From Roseiarcus sp963726105 (lineage in GTDB: Bacteria; Pseudomonadota; Alphaproteobacteria; Rhizobiales; Beijerinckiaceae): DNA of 64,000 bases. The stretch is from the NCBI GenBank assembly GCA_963726105.1, contig CAVSBJ010000019.1, positions 1 through 64,000 on the forward strand. Direction: 5' to 3'. Below the pieces are notes generated by a model, which was given only the letters and a program-made list of their open reading frames with translations, was not told the DNA's origin and made no database searches. Positions 34,895 to 46,028 of the stretch are shown here, piece after piece. The translations under genes and the position numbers were made by a program. Within the stretch, counting starts at the first letter, position 1; the number at the start of each line of letters is the position of its first letter.

Positions 34895-36747
34895 AATCCG
34901 AGGACACGCGAAACCTGTTTCTCGCGATTGCGCTGTCGGTCCTGGTCATGGCCGCCTGGCAATATTTCTACGCTGGTCCCCTGTATCAGCGGGAGCACCA
35001 GGCGCAGACGCAGGCCAATCAGGCCAGTCCCGCCAATACCGCGGCGCCAACCGAAGCGCAGCCAACCGGCGCGACGACCGCCTCGCCGCCGGGCGCTCCA
35101 GCCGCCGCCGCGCCGCCCGGCTCCCCGGCCGCGACGGCGCCTCAGACGGTCAGCGCGGCCTTGGCCGCGAGCCCAAGAGTGGTCATCGACACCCCCAGCG
35201 TCGGCGGCTCGATCGACCTCAAGGGCGGCAAGCTCGATGATATTATTCTCAAGGATTATCACGAGACCGTCGACCCCAAGAGCCCGAATGTCAGGTTGTT
35301 CTCGCCGCCCGGCGCACCGGACTCCTACTGGGCCGAGACCGGGTTCGTAAGCTCGGCTGGGGCAAAGACTCCGGGTTTCGACGCGGTGTGGACCGCCGAC
35401 CGGCAAACGCTGACGGCGACGCAACCGGTGACGCTGACCTGGGACAATGGCGCGGGCCTCGTCTTCAAACGCGTCATCGCGGTCGACGACAAATATATGT
35501 TCACGATCACAGACTCGGTCGCGAACTCAGGCGCAACGGCCGCGACCGTGCAGCCCTACGCGCTCATCCTGCGCCACGGCAGGCCTAATGTCGCCGGATA
35601 TTCAGTATTGCACGAAGGCTTCGTCGGCGTGATCGGCGACGGCGGCGTACAGGAAGTCACATACGCCAACATCGAGAAAGCGACCGGCAAGGTCAACGCC
35701 TTCAAGGGCGACGGCGGGTGGCTTGGCTTCACCGACAAATACTGGGGCTCGGCGGTCATTCCGGCGCAGACAACGCCGATCGAGGCGCGCTTCACCGCCA
35801 GCGGGACGGTTCAGCCGGTCGACTATCAGGCCGATTTCCTTGGCAAGGAGCAATCGGTCGCGCCGGGCGCTTCGGTTGAGACGACGACGCGCGTCTTTGC
35901 CGGCGCGAAGGAAGTGTCGACGATCGACAATTACGCCGCCAAGCTCGGCATCAAGAAGTTCGATCTGATGATCGACTGGGGCTGGTTCTATTTCATCACC
36001 AAACCGCTGTTCCTCCTGATTGATGCAATCTACCATCTGGTCGGCAATTTCGGCGTCGCGATCCTGATCGTCACGGTCATGGTCAAGCTCGCCTTCTTCC
36101 CGCTCGCCAATCGCTCCTACAGTTCGATGGCGAAGATGAAGAAGATCCAGCCACAGATTGCGGCCCTCAAGGACCTTTATCCCGACGACAAGGTCAAGCA
36201 GCAGCAAGAGCAGATGGCGCTGTTCAAGCGCGAGGGCGTCAACCCGGTCGCTGGCTGCCTGCCGATGGTGATCCAGATCCCGGTGTTCTTTGCGCTCTAC
36301 AAGGTCATCTTCATCACCATCGAGATGCGGCACGCGCCGTTCTTCGGCTGGATCCGGGATCTGAGCGCGCCCGATCCGACCAACGTGTTCACGCTGTTTG
36401 GCTTGGTCCCGTGGGACCCGACCGCGCTGCCCGCCTTCGGGCACTTCCTTCACCTCGGCATCTGGCCGCTCATCATGGGCGTGTCGATGTTCTTCCAGAT
36501 GAAAATGAATCCGGAGCCCGCCGATCCGGTTCAAAAGCAGATGTTCTCATGGATGCCGGTGATCTTCACCTTCATGCTGGGAACGTTTCCTGCCGGCCTC
36601 GTCATCTACTGGACCTGGAACAACACGCTGACCGTGCTCCAGCAGTATTACATCATGACCAAGGCAGGGGTGAAGGTCGAGCTCTGGGACAACCTCTTCA
36701 AGCTGTTCCCGAAGAAGGCGAGCCCAGCGAAGACGCCGAGCGTATGA
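34891..36747 (+). CDS. yidC: membrane protein insertase YidC
   Basis: This 618-residue inner-membrane insertase helps membrane proteins fold with or without the Sec translocon. An N-terminal span (LFLAIALSVLVMAAWQYFY) precedes a Pro/Ala-rich linker of about 70 residues and a large periplasmic domain. Five C-terminal helices start at WFYFITKPLFLLIDAIYHLV (about residue 366). The catalytic-groove region has NFGVAILIVTVMVKLAFFPL, then PQIAALKDLYPDDKVKQQQE and GCLPMVIQIPVFFALYKVIF. The frame overlaps rnpA and engB by four bases each, so the cluster is translationally coupled. Confidence 0.97.
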   Translation: MKSEDTRNLFLAIALSVLVMAAWQYFYAGPLYQREHQAQTQANQASPANTAAPTEAQPTGATTASPPGAPAAAAPPGSPAATAPQTVSAALAASPRVVIDTPSVGGSIDLKGGKLDDIILKDYHETVDPKSPNVRLFSPPGAPDSYWAETGFVSSAGAKTPGFDAVWTADRQTLTATQPVTLTWDNGAGLVFKRVIAVDDKYMFTITDSVANSGATAATVQPYALILRHGRPNVAGYSVLHEGFVGVIGDGGVQEVTYANIEKATGKVNAFKGDGGWLGFTDKYWGSAVIPAQTTPIEARFTASGTVQPVDYQADFLGKEQSVAPGASVETTTRVFAGAKEVSTIDNYAAKLGIKKFDLMIDWGWFYFITKPLFLLIDAIYHLVGNFGVAILIVTVMVKLAFFPLANRSYSSMAKMKKIQPQIAALKDLYPDDKVKQQQEQMALFKREGVNPVAGCLPMVIQIPVFFALYKVIFITIEMRHAPFFGWIRDLSAPDPTNVFTLFGLVPWDPTALPAFGHFLHLGIWPLIMGVSMFFQMKMNPEPADPVQKQMFSWMPVIFTFMLGTFPAGLVIYWTWNNTLTVLQQYYIMTKAGVKVELWDNLFKLFPKKASPAKTPSV

Positions 36748-37421
36748 GCGAAGCGACGGTCGCGCCCGACTGGATCGAGGCCGGGCGCAAACTGTTCGCT
36801 GGTCCCTGCGAATTCATCTTCGCCGCGGCGCGCTCGGATGGCTTGCCGCCGGTGGGGCCACCTGAGATCGCCTTCGCGGGACGGTCGAACGTCGGCAAGT
36901 CGTCGCTCGTCAACGCGCTGACCGGCCGCTCGGCGCTCGCGCGCACGTCGCGCACGCCCGGACGCACGCAGGAACTCATCTTTTTCGATCTCAACGGCAA
37001 GGCGCGTCTGGTCGACATGCCAGGCTACGGCTATGCGGCGGTTGCAAAGTCGAAGTCAGAGTCCTGGGGTGAACTCGCGCGCGACTATTTGCGCGGCCGT
37101 CCGTCGCTACTGCGCGTATTCGTGCTCATCGATGGCCGGCACGGCCTCAAAGAGAACGATCATGAAACGATGCGCGCGCTCGACGCCGCCGCCGTGTCGT
37201 ATGCTGTCATCTTGACCAAGGGCGACGAAGTGAAAGCGGCCGAACGAAGCGCGCGGATCGATGCGACGCTCGAGGGCCTGCGCAAGCACGTCGCCGCCTA
37301 TCCGGAGGTGATCTTGACGTCGTCGCGCACCGGCGATGGCGTCGCCGACTTGCGCGCGCATATCGCAAGGCTCCTCGCCGAGCGAGGCGGCGGCGCGGTT
37401 CAGCCGCGCAGCGAGCGATAG
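36744..37421 (+). CDS. engB: ribosome biogenesis GTPase EngB/YsxC
   Basis: This 225-residue TRAFAC GTPase is needed for 50S assembly. G1 is EIAFAGRSNVGKSSLVNALT (about residues 46-65). G2 has TSRTPGRTQELIFF, G3 is VDMPGYGYA and G4 is ILTKGDEV. All motifs are intact. The ATG overlaps the yidC stop (ATGA at 36744). In many alphaproteobacteria argB follows; here a convergent hydrolase gene overlaps the last 22 bases of engB instead. Confidence 0.95.
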   Translation: MSEATVAPDWIEAGRKLFAGPCEFIFAAARSDGLPPVGPPEIAFAGRSNVGKSSLVNALTGRSALARTSRTPGRTQELIFFDLNGKARLVDMPGYGYAAVAKSKSESWGELARDYLRGRPSLLRVFVLIDGRHGLKENDHETMRALDAAAVSYAVILTKGDEVKAAERSARIDATLEGLRKHVAAYPEVILTSSRTGDGVADLRAHIARLLAERGGGAVQPRSER

Positions 37422-38566
37422 AAGGCGCGCACGTCCTCCGCGAGCGCCTCGGGCTGCTCCATCGCGGCAAAATGGCCGCCCCTCTTCATGACCGTCCAGC
37501 GGCGGATGTTCGGGAACATTGGCTCGGCCAGCGAGCGCGGCGGATGCAGGATCTGGCGCGGGAACTCGGCGTAAGCCGTCGGCGCCGTGACGGCTGCCCC
37601 ATCCGGGATCATCCAGGGTCGATGCATGCGAAAGTAATAGGGGTAGAACGACGATCCGATCGCCCCGGTGAACCAATAGAAGCTGATGTTGGCGAGCATC
37701 TGGTCGCGGGTGAAGACGCGCTCCACATCGCCGTTGCAGTCGGACCAGGCGCGGAATTTCTCGACGATCCACGCCGCGAGCCCCGCGGGAGAATCGGTCA
37801 GTCCAAAGCTTAGCGTTTGCGGCCGGGTGCCTTGAATCGACGCATAGGCGGAATCCTCCTTGAGCCAATGGTTGAGCTGGTCGAGAAAAACCTGCTGCTC
37901 GGGAGTCGGATTCTTGATCCGCTCCGGCTCGCGGCGGACGGCGAGAAAATTGACGTGAATGCCGATCAGCTTGTCCGCATGCGCGCAGCCCATGCGCGCG
38001 GCGGTGATGCCGCCCCAGTCGCCGCCCTGCACCGCGAAGCGCTTGTAGCCGAGCGTGTCGGTCATGAGCTCGGCGAAGCAATCCGCGAGCTCCTCGACGC
38101 CGAACCGCTTCTGCCCAGGCCCGAACGAAAGGCCGTAGCCGGGCAGCGACGGCGCGACCACCGTGAAGGCGTCCGCCGGATCGCCGCCGAAGCTCGCCGG
38201 ATCGGTGAGGCGGGGAATGAAGTCCATGAACTCGAACACCGACCCCGGCCAGCCGTGCATCAACAAGAGCGGCGTCGGGTTCGGCCCCTTTCCCGCGACA
38301 TGGAGAAAGTGCAGGTCGGTATCGGGTCGCGCAATCTTGAATTGCGGGAAGGCGTTGAGGCGCGCCTCCTGCGCGCGCCAGTCGAATGACCCCTGCCAAT
38401 AGTCGACAAGGCCGCGAAGATAGTCGACGTCGGTCCCGTACCGCCAAGGCTCGCCTGGCGCAGAATCGGGAAACCGCGTACGCGCGAGACGCTCCCGCAA
38501 GTCGGCGATGTCGCGATCGGGAACGCGCAATGTGAAGGGCTGCGGCATTGGCTTTCTCGAGTTCAT
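37400..38566 (-). CDS. epoxide hydrolase-like alpha/beta hydrolase (EHN domain)
   Basis: About 388 residues from the ATG at 38566 (MNSRKPMPQPFTLRVPDRDI). The N-terminal EHN domain shows DIADLRERLARTRFPDSAPG, then GTDVDYLRGLVDYWQGSFDW. The alpha/beta hydrolase core carries LLLMHGWPGSVFEFMDFIPR (oxyanion hole) and VQGGDWGGITAARMG with the nucleophile Asp. The catalytic His lies in KRGGHFAAMEQPEALAEDVR. Members open epoxides; the true substrate is unknown. The gene overlaps engB tail to tail by 22 bases, an unusually tight convergent pair. Confidence 0.9.
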   Translation of the reverse strand: MNSRKPMPQPFTLRVPDRDIADLRERLARTRFPDSAPGEPWRYGTDVDYLRGLVDYWQGSFDWRAQEARLNAFPQFKIARPDTDLHFLHVAGKGPNPTPLLLMHGWPGSVFEFMDFIPRLTDPASFGGDPADAFTVVAPSLPGYGLSFGPGQKRFGVEELADCFAELMTDTLGYKRFAVQGGDWGGITAARMGCAHADKLIGIHVNFLAVRREPERIKNPTPEQQVFLDQLNHWLKEDSAYASIQGTRPQTLSFGLTDSPAGLAAWIVEKFRAWSDCNGDVERVFTRDQMLANISFYWFTGAIGSSFYPYYFRMHRPWMIPDGAAVTAPTAYAEFPRQILHPPRSLAEPMFPNIRRWTVMKRGGHFAAMEQPEALAEDVRAFYRSLRG

Positions 38567-38699
38567 GTTGACATTTGCCGCTGATCCTCGAATCGAGGCG
38601 GCCTGCAAGTCAAACCGGCGCGCGGTTGCGAAGCCCCCGAGGCCGGTCCGGAGACCGCGCCCGATTGACCCGCTTCAGCCCGAAGGCGATGGTCGGGCC

Positions 38700-39329
38700 A
38701 TGCAGACCCACTACAACACTCTGGCCGGTGAGGAGGTCGGCCGCATCGCCGCCCTCAGCGACGGCATTTTCGCCATCGCGGCGACGATTTTGGTGCTCGA
38801 CTTTCACACACCCGAGCCAGCCGATATCCACTCGGAGGCCGAGCTCCTCCGCGCCCTTGCGGTCTCGGCGCCGAGACTTCTGCCATGGCTTCTGAGCAGC
38901 CTGACGCTCGGCATCTTCTGGCTTGGCCAGCAGACGCAGCTCAGCCAGCTCACTCGTTCGAATCGCGACCTGGCCTGGCTGCATTTCCTGTTTCTTGCGG
39001 TCGTCACCGTGCTCCCGTTCTCAACCAGACTTCTGGCCGATTTCCTGACGTATCGAACGGCGTTCCTTGTCTATTGGGCCAATATTCTTGTCCTCGGCGC
39101 ATGCCTCTACGCCACATGGGCCTATGCCGAATGGGCGAAGCTCATTCGCGAGGAGGCGCGCGGCGACGTCTCGCGTGCGGTCAAGCGGCGCATTGTTCTG
39201 GCCCAGTCGCTCTATGCGATCGGCGCGCTTGCCGGCCTTGTCAACGTCACGCTCGGCATCACGCTGATCCTGCTGATCCAGCTCAATTACGCGATTGGAC
39301 CGAGGCTGCCGATTCTCTCCCGCCTTTGA
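38700..39329 (+). CDS. TMEM175-family potassium channel (DUF1211)
   Basis: This 209-residue integral membrane protein is counted from the ATG at 38700 (MQTHYNTLAGEEVGRIAALS). Six hydrophobic helices are present. The family hallmark lies in the first helix as LSDGIFAIAATILVLDFHTP (about residues 19-38), where FSDxxFxxxxTxLVL is usual. The Phe is Leu here. Bacterial TMEM175 proteins form potassium-selective tetramers without a TVGYG filter. The gene stands alone between two minus-strand genes, divergent from the hydrolase and convergent with pobA. Confidence 0.85.
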   Translation: MQTHYNTLAGEEVGRIAALSDGIFAIAATILVLDFHTPEPADIHSEAELLRALAVSAPRLLPWLLSSLTLGIFWLGQQTQLSQLTRSNRDLAWLHFLFLAVVTVLPFSTRLLADFLTYRTAFLVYWANILVLGACLYATWAYAEWAKLIREEARGDVSRAVKRRIVLAQSLYAIGALAGLVNVTLGITLILLIQLNYAIGPRLPILSRL

Positions 39330-39334
39330 TGGGC

Positions 39335-40513
39335 TCAGCTCTCGAACGGCAATCCCGCATATTGCTCGGCGGCCATAGCCGCGGCGTGGGTCGACCGAAG
39401 AAGATGATCGAATTCGCTGAGCTTGATCCGGGCCTCGAAGGCGTCGTCGTCGGGAAAGACATGCAGCAATTTGGTCAGCCACCAGGAGAAACGTTCGGAC
39501 GCCCAGACGCGTCTCAGCGCCATGTCCGAATAAGTCTCGAGATAATGGTCGTCGTCATTTGAAAAATGCGCCGCGAACGCGCGCTGGAGATAGAAGACGT
39601 CGGAGATCGCGAGGTTGAGGCCTTTCGCTCCGGTCGGCGGCACGATATGGGCCGCGTCGCCGGCGAGGAACAGCCGGCCGTAGCGCATCGGCTCGGCGAC
39701 GAAGCTGCGCAAAGGGGCAATCGACTTTTCGATCGACGGACCGGTCACGATCTTGGCCGCGATGTCGGCGGGAAACCGTCTTTTCAGCTCGTCCCAGAAC
39801 TTGCCGTCCGGCCAGTCCTCGATCCGCGTGTCGAGGCCGCATTGGATGTAATAGCGGCTCAGCGTCGGATGGCGCAGCGAGGCGAGCGCAAAGCCTCGCT
39901 CGTGCCGGGCGTAAATGACGTCACCGACCGGCGGCGTTTCCGACATGACGCCGAGCCAGCCGAACGGATAGGCGCGCTCGAAGACCTTAAGCACGGACTT
40001 CGGAATGCTCTGGCGCGACACGCCGTGGAAGCCGTCGCAGCCCGCGATGAAGTCGCATTCCAGCGTTTCAGCGGCGCCGGCCTTGTGGTAAGTCACCTTC
40101 GGCGCGGACGTGGTCAGGTCGTGGAGTTCGACATTGTCCGCTTCTTCGACGATGCGCCCGCCATCGCGTTCCCGGAGCCGGTACAGTTCCTCAGTGATCG
40201 CTGTTTGACCGTGCGACCACATCGGCCTGCCGGCGTGGGTCCTGGTGTCGATGAGAAATGGATCGCGGTCCTGCCAGACGATGAAGCTGCCGTCATGCGC
40301 ATGACCTTCCCGGTCCATGCGTTCGCCGGCGCCGCAATCGCGCAGCACTTGCACAGAGCCGAATTCGAGCACGCCGGCGCGGATGCGTTTCAGCACATAG
40401 GCTTTCGTCTGCCGCTCGATGACCACGCTGTCGATTCCATGGCCGTGCAGCAAATGGGAGAGAAGCAGGCCGGCCGGACCGCCGCCGACAATCGCGACCT
40501 GGGTCCGGCGCAT
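39335..40513 (-). CDS. pobA: 4-hydroxybenzoate 3-monooxygenase
   Basis: This 392-residue class A flavoprotein is counted from the ATG at 40513 (MRRTQVAIVGGGPAGLLLSH). The FAD motif GGGPAG is at residues 9-14, and the DG motif is in CDFIAGCDGFHGVSRQSIP. The GD motif is in FLAGDAAHIVPPTGAKGLNL, a block typical of PobA. The length matches known PobA (about 390). It converts 4-hydroxybenzoate to protocatechuate using NADPH and O2. No pca genes or PobR-type regulator are nearby, so the rest of the route must lie elsewhere. Confidence 0.92.
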   Translation of the reverse strand: MRRTQVAIVGGGPAGLLLSHLLHGHGIDSVVIERQTKAYVLKRIRAGVLEFGSVQVLRDCGAGERMDREGHAHDGSFIVWQDRDPFLIDTRTHAGRPMWSHGQTAITEELYRLRERDGGRIVEEADNVELHDLTTSAPKVTYHKAGAAETLECDFIAGCDGFHGVSRQSIPKSVLKVFERAYPFGWLGVMSETPPVGDVIYARHERGFALASLRHPTLSRYYIQCGLDTRIEDWPDGKFWDELKRRFPADIAAKIVTGPSIEKSIAPLRSFVAEPMRYGRLFLAGDAAHIVPPTGAKGLNLAISDVFYLQRAFAAHFSNDDDHYLETYSDMALRRVWASERFSWWLTKLLHVFPDDDAFEARIKLSEFDHLLRSTHAAAMAAEQYAGLPFES

Positions 40514-40613
40514 GCGTGTTCTCCCTCGCCGCCGCGAATGCGGACAGGCGCCCCCTAGCATCGCAACTCCGGCTCGTCGAGCCCGCTCCGCCTAACGCGC
40601 GGAGGTTCGGATT

Positions 40614-42041
40614 TCAGCCGGCCGCGCCAAGCCCGACGGCGTCAAGCGCGCCCGCCTGCCGGCGCGCGACGGCGTCCTCGTCGAAGCCGGCGATCGCGTC
40701 TTCGTACATGCGATGAAAGTTGAGCCGCGCGCCAAGGCGCAGGAACGCGCTGCCGAGGCCGATCGTCGCTCGCTCGAGAAAGACGAATTCGCGCGGGACC
40801 GGCAGGCCTCCGCCCTCGGCCCTCAAGGCGCGCATCACCTGGCCGATCTCGCGTCGGCCATATTCCGACGGCTTTACGCCGTCGGCCGCGGTGCGCACGC
40901 GATCGTCGAGAATCGGCCCGCACATGAAACGGGCCCACATGGTCATCGCCTCGGTCACTCCGGGCGTGAGACTCGCGAAGCCCCACATCGCATAGGCTTC
41001 AGCGATTCGCGCCTTGTCGCTGGCCTTCAGCGCCCGATAGAGCTCGACCACGCCGAGGACGAACCGCGGCGGGAAGACGCGCACGCAGCCGTAGTCGAAC
41101 AGATTGACGCCGTCGACCTGCCGCGCGGCCCCCTCTCCCGACGCCGCGACCGTATAGTTGCCGAGATGCGGATCGCCGTGAATGACGCCGTAGCGCAGGA
41201 ACGGGCGCCACCACGCGTCGAACAGGCCGACGGCGATGGCGTCGCGCATGTCCTGCGGCTCGTTTTCGAAGGCGGTGAGCGGCTCGCCGTCGAGCCATTG
41301 CAGCGTCAGCAGCCTGCGCGTCGACAAGCTCTCCTCGACCGTCGGCACGCGGACGAACGGGCGGTCGGCGAGCATGACGCGGTAGAGGCGTGCGATCTTG
41401 GCCTCGCGCTGGTAGTCGAGTTCCTCACGCACCCGCTCGCGGATTTCGCGCGCCATCTCGCGGGTGTCGATCGCCGCGCTGGCGCGCCGATGGAGCGAGA
41501 ACAAAAGGTCGAGGTTGGAGAGGTCGGTCTCCACCGCCGACGCCATGTCCGGATACTGGAGCTTGCAGGCGAGTCGTTCGCCGCCGAGGCTCCGGGCTCG
41601 ATGCACCTGACCGAGCGACGCGGCGGCCGCGGGCTTCAAATCGAAATCGGCGAAACGCTCGCGCCAGTTTGGCCCAAGCTCGGCCTGCATGCGCCGGCGC
41701 ACGAACGAGGCGCCCATTGGCGGCGCCTGGGACTGGAGCTTGGTCAGCTCGGCGGCAAAATCGGCCGGCACCGCGTCGGGGATGGTGGTCAGCATCTGCG
41801 CCACCTTCATCAGCGGGCCCTTCATCGAGCCCAAGGCGGAAGCCAGCGCCTTGGCGTCGGTCTCGCGGCTGCCCCCGCGTAGGCGGTTGACGCCGACACG
41901 CGCGGCGAATGCGCCGGCGTTGACCCCGAGACGAGCGTAGCGACTGGCCCGCGCGCTGAGGCGATTGGCTTCGTTGTCCTGATCCAAACGCAAAAGTTCC
42001 CGCAGAGAAGCATTGGTGAAGACCGAATATAGGCGACGCAT
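40614..42041 (-). CDS. ABC1/UbiB-type atypical kinase family protein
   Basis: This 475-residue protein of the ABC1/ADCK/UbiB family has an N-terminal KxGQ-like element read as GSMKGPLMKVAQMLTTIP (KVAQ). It also has the Ala-rich loop AAAASLGQVHRA and the invariant Lys in LACKLQYPDM. The catalytic loop is GVIHGDPHLGNYTV, and the metal-binding region lies in LFDYGCVRVFPP, where the usual DFG is DYG. Relatives support ubiquinone synthesis or handle membrane lipids. It is adjacent to, and in the same direction as, pobA, with a 100-base gap. Confidence 0.88.
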   Translation of the reverse strand: MRRLYSVFTNASLRELLRLDQDNEANRLSARASRYARLGVNAGAFAARVGVNRLRGGSRETDAKALASALGSMKGPLMKVAQMLTTIPDAVPADFAAELTKLQSQAPPMGASFVRRRMQAELGPNWRERFADFDLKPAAAASLGQVHRARSLGGERLACKLQYPDMASAVETDLSNLDLLFSLHRRASAAIDTREMAREIRERVREELDYQREAKIARLYRVMLADRPFVRVPTVEESLSTRRLLTLQWLDGEPLTAFENEPQDMRDAIAVGLFDAWWRPFLRYGVIHGDPHLGNYTVAASGEGAARQVDGVNLFDYGCVRVFPPRFVLGVVELYRALKASDKARIAEAYAMWGFASLTPGVTEAMTMWARFMCGPILDDRVRTAADGVKPSEYGRREIGQVMRALRAEGGGLPVPREFVFLERATIGLGSAFLRLGARLNFHRMYEDAIAGFDEDAVARRQAGALDAVGLGAAG

Positions 42042-42178
42042 CGACCAATTTCAGCCGCCAGGACGAAATGCGGCGAAATCGCAATTTTTCCCAAGAGCCG
42101 TGCGCGTGGACTCCGCTAAGCCCGGGACGGTCGCGAGCCGTGTCCTTCGACGCAAGGCGGCGCGACAAGGAGACCGAC

Positions 42179-42490
42179 ATGATCTTGCGTTTGTGGCGCG
42201 GCTGGACGAATCCGGAGAACGCCGACCGCTACGAGGAACTCATCCGGACCACGATCTTCCCCGGCATTCTCGGAAAGACAATCGCGGGATTGGAGGCACT
42301 CGAGCTGTTCCGCCGACCGATCGACACCGAGGTCGAGTTCATGACGCTGATGCGCTTCTCGTCATGGGACGCCGTGAAAGCTTTCGCCGGTCCGGGCTGG
42401 GAGACGTCGGTCGTGCCGGCTGCCGCGCGGGCCGTGCTTGCTCGCTTCGACGAGAGGGCCGCGCATTACGAAGTTCGTGTCAGGCGTTGA
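42179..42490 (+). CDS. antibiotic biosynthesis monooxygenase-like protein
   Basis: A 103-residue ferredoxin-like fold protein from the ATG at 42179 (MILRLWRGWTNPENADRYEE), with AAGGAG about 8 bases upstream. Strand/helix order and EFMTLMRFSSWDAVKAFAGP (about residues 53-72) fit the ABM dimeric alpha-beta barrel family. Members are small monooxygenases or heme-binding proteins, and many have no known role. It is divergent from the ABC1 kinase gene and convergent with the peptidase gene. Confidence 0.8.
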   Translation: MILRLWRGWTNPENADRYEELIRTTIFPGILGKTIAGLEALELFRRPIDTEVEFMTLMRFSSWDAVKAFAGPGWETSVVPAAARAVLARFDERAAHYEVRVRR

Positions 42491-42501
42491 GCCGCTCGCC
42501 C

Positions 42502-44340
42502 TTATTCCATCGTCTCCAGTTCGCCGATCATGCGCTCGATCACCGAGAGGCCGATTGTCCAGAAGCCCGGATCCTTCGCATCGAGGCCGAATGGCGCGAG
42601 CAATTCGGAATAGGATTTCGATCCGCCGGCGGCGAGCATAGCGAGATAGCGCTCGGCGAAGCCATCGCTCGAGCGCTCGTAAACCCCGTACAACGAATTC
42701 ACCAGGCAATCGCCGAACGCATAGGCGTAGACATAGAAGGGCGAGTGAATGAAATGCCCGATATAGGCCCAATAGGTCTCATAGCCGGGTCGAAGCGCAA
42801 TTGCGGGCCCGAGGCTTTCGGACTGCGTCTTCATCCAAAACTGGCTGATTTGTTCGGTCGTCAATTCGCCGTTGCGTCGCTCCACGTGAATGAGGCGCTC
42901 AAACTTGTAGAACGCAATCTGGCGCGCAACCGTGTTGAGCATGTTCTCAACCTTCGACGCCAACATTGCCTTGCGCTCGGTGAGGTCCGTGTTCGTGTCC
43001 AGCATCGAGCGGAAGGTCAGCATTTCGCCGAACACCGAGGCTGTTTCGGCGAGCGTCAGCGGCGTCGGCGCCATGAGCGGGCCGTTGACGCCGGCGAGCA
43101 CCTGATGGACGCCGTGGCCGAGCTCGTGCGCGAGCGTGGTCACGTCACGCGGTTTGCCGAGGAAATTGACCAGAATGTAGGGATGCGAGGATGGCGTCGT
43201 CGGATGCGCGAACGCGCCCCGGGCCTTGCCGGGCCTGACCGGCGCATCGATCCAGCCTTCATCGAAGAAACGGCGGGCGATGTCGCCCATGCGCGGCGAA
43301 AACGCGCTGTAGGCGCCAAGCACCATGTCGCGCGCGGCCTCCCACTTGTAGACCCGCCGCGGCGCGTTCGGCAGCGGCGCGTTGCGATCCCAGTGGTCGA
43401 GCTGCGCCTTGCCGAACCACCGGGCCTTCAGCGCGTAGTAGCGATGGGTCAACCGCGGATAGCCGTCCGTGACTGCGGTGACGAGCGCCTCGACAACCTC
43501 GGGCTCGACGCGATTGGCGAGGTGGCGGGAGTCGGCGACGTCGGCAAACTTGCGCCAGCGGTCGGAGGTCTCCTTGTCCTTGGCCAGCGTGTTGGTGATG
43601 AGCGTGAAGAGACGCAGGTTGGCGCCGAGCGTCGCGGCCAGCGCGTGGGCCGCCGTTTCCCTGATCCTCGCGTCCGGATCCATGAGCTTGCCGAGCAGCG
43701 GCTCGAGCGTCAGGCTCTCGCCATCGAAATCGAACCTGATCGCCGCCATCGTATCGTCGAACAGGCGGTTCCACGCGGCCGCGGCGCTGACCGACTTGTC
43801 GAGGAACAATCGCTCGAGGTCATCGGCGAGCTGATGCGGCTTCTCCTTGCGGATGTCCTCGAGCCAGGGGCGATAATGGCCAAGCGCCGGCGCCGTCATG
43901 GCGGCGTTCAACTTGGGATCGTCGACGCGATTGAGTTCGAGCTCGAAAAACAGGACCTCTCCGGCGAGCGCGGTCACGCGTTCCTGGGCGTCGCCGTAGA
44001 ACTTCGCGATTGCGGGATTGCTGGTGTCGGAGGCGTAGATCAGCGACGCATACGCCATCATGCGGCCGGTCAAATCCTGAAGCAACTCGTAAGCTTTGAC
44101 CGCGACCGCCAGCGTCGCGCCCGCATCCGGCTTCGCGGCAATATCCGCAATCTTGCCGCGATAAGCTTTCGCGAAGAGCTTCGCTTCCCTTTCGGCGCGT
44201 TCGAGATCCGCGGCGAAGCGCGGAGAGTCCATGCCTTCGTACAAATCCTGAAGGCGCCATTCCGGCAGGGCGCCGAGGTCCGGCGGGGCAGGGGAGGGCG
44301 ACAAAGCGGCATCAGCGGAATGGAGCTTCGAAATCATCAA
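42502..44340 (-). CDS. pepF: oligoendopeptidase F (M3 metallopeptidase)
   Basis: This 612-residue cytoplasmic zinc peptidase of family M3 cuts short peptides. After a variable 25-residue N-terminus, LPEWRLQDLYEGMDSPRFAA opens the all-helical body. The active site is TLAHELGHGVHQVLAG (about residues 397-412) with the HExxH motif, and the third zinc ligand Glu lies about 25 residues later in LAETASVFGEML. The C-terminal block FVNSLYGVYERSSDGF-like text matches M3B enzymes. All motifs are present. It faces away from the sigma-54 regulator gene. Confidence 0.95.
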   Translation of the reverse strand: MMISKLHSADAALSPSPAPPDLGALPEWRLQDLYEGMDSPRFAADLERAEREAKLFAKAYRGKIADIAAKPDAGATLAVAVKAYELLQDLTGRMMAYASLIYASDTSNPAIAKFYGDAQERVTALAGEVLFFELELNRVDDPKLNAAMTAPALGHYRPWLEDIRKEKPHQLADDLERLFLDKSVSAAAAWNRLFDDTMAAIRFDFDGESLTLEPLLGKLMDPDARIRETAAHALAATLGANLRLFTLITNTLAKDKETSDRWRKFADVADSRHLANRVEPEVVEALVTAVTDGYPRLTHRYYALKARWFGKAQLDHWDRNAPLPNAPRRVYKWEAARDMVLGAYSAFSPRMGDIARRFFDEGWIDAPVRPGKARGAFAHPTTPSSHPYILVNFLGKPRDVTTLAHELGHGVHQVLAGVNGPLMAPTPLTLAETASVFGEMLTFRSMLDTNTDLTERKAMLASKVENMLNTVARQIAFYKFERLIHVERRNGELTTEQISQFWMKTQSESLGPAIALRPGYETYWAYIGHFIHSPFYVYAYAFGDCLVNSLYGVYERSSDGFAERYLAMLAAGGSKSYSELLAPFGLDAKDPGFWTIGLSVIERMIGELETME

Positions 44341-44458
44341 TCAAGCCTCTGCATTAGGCTGCCGCTAACGCTGCACGGGGTTTTGCGCCGAGAAAGCGGC
44401 GCTTTTGCCGACACATTGGGTCGGAACGGGACGCCATTAACATCGCATTTACCGTGAT

Positions 44459-44471
44459 GCCACAATGTGGC
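44459..44471. promoter_or_regulatory. 13-bp dyad in pepF / regulator spacer
   Basis: GCCACA and TGTGGC flank one A. The site lies 35 bases before the ATG of the sigma-54 regulator gene and 119 bases before pepF. Its place suggests an operator or a start-proximal hairpin. Confidence 0.35.
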
Positions 44472-44505
44472 GCAATGCGCGGCTCAAAGGCCGCCACGGG
44501 GGACA

Positions 44506-45996
<1,491 letters not shown>

Positions 45997-46028
45997 TGCA
46001 GGCGAAGCGGCGATTGTCGGAGCGGAGG

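Noticed and set aside
42013..44457. 814-codon plus-strand open frame over pepF
   Set aside because: It mirrors the M3 peptidase gene, whose HExxH site and full-length family match are clear on the minus strand.
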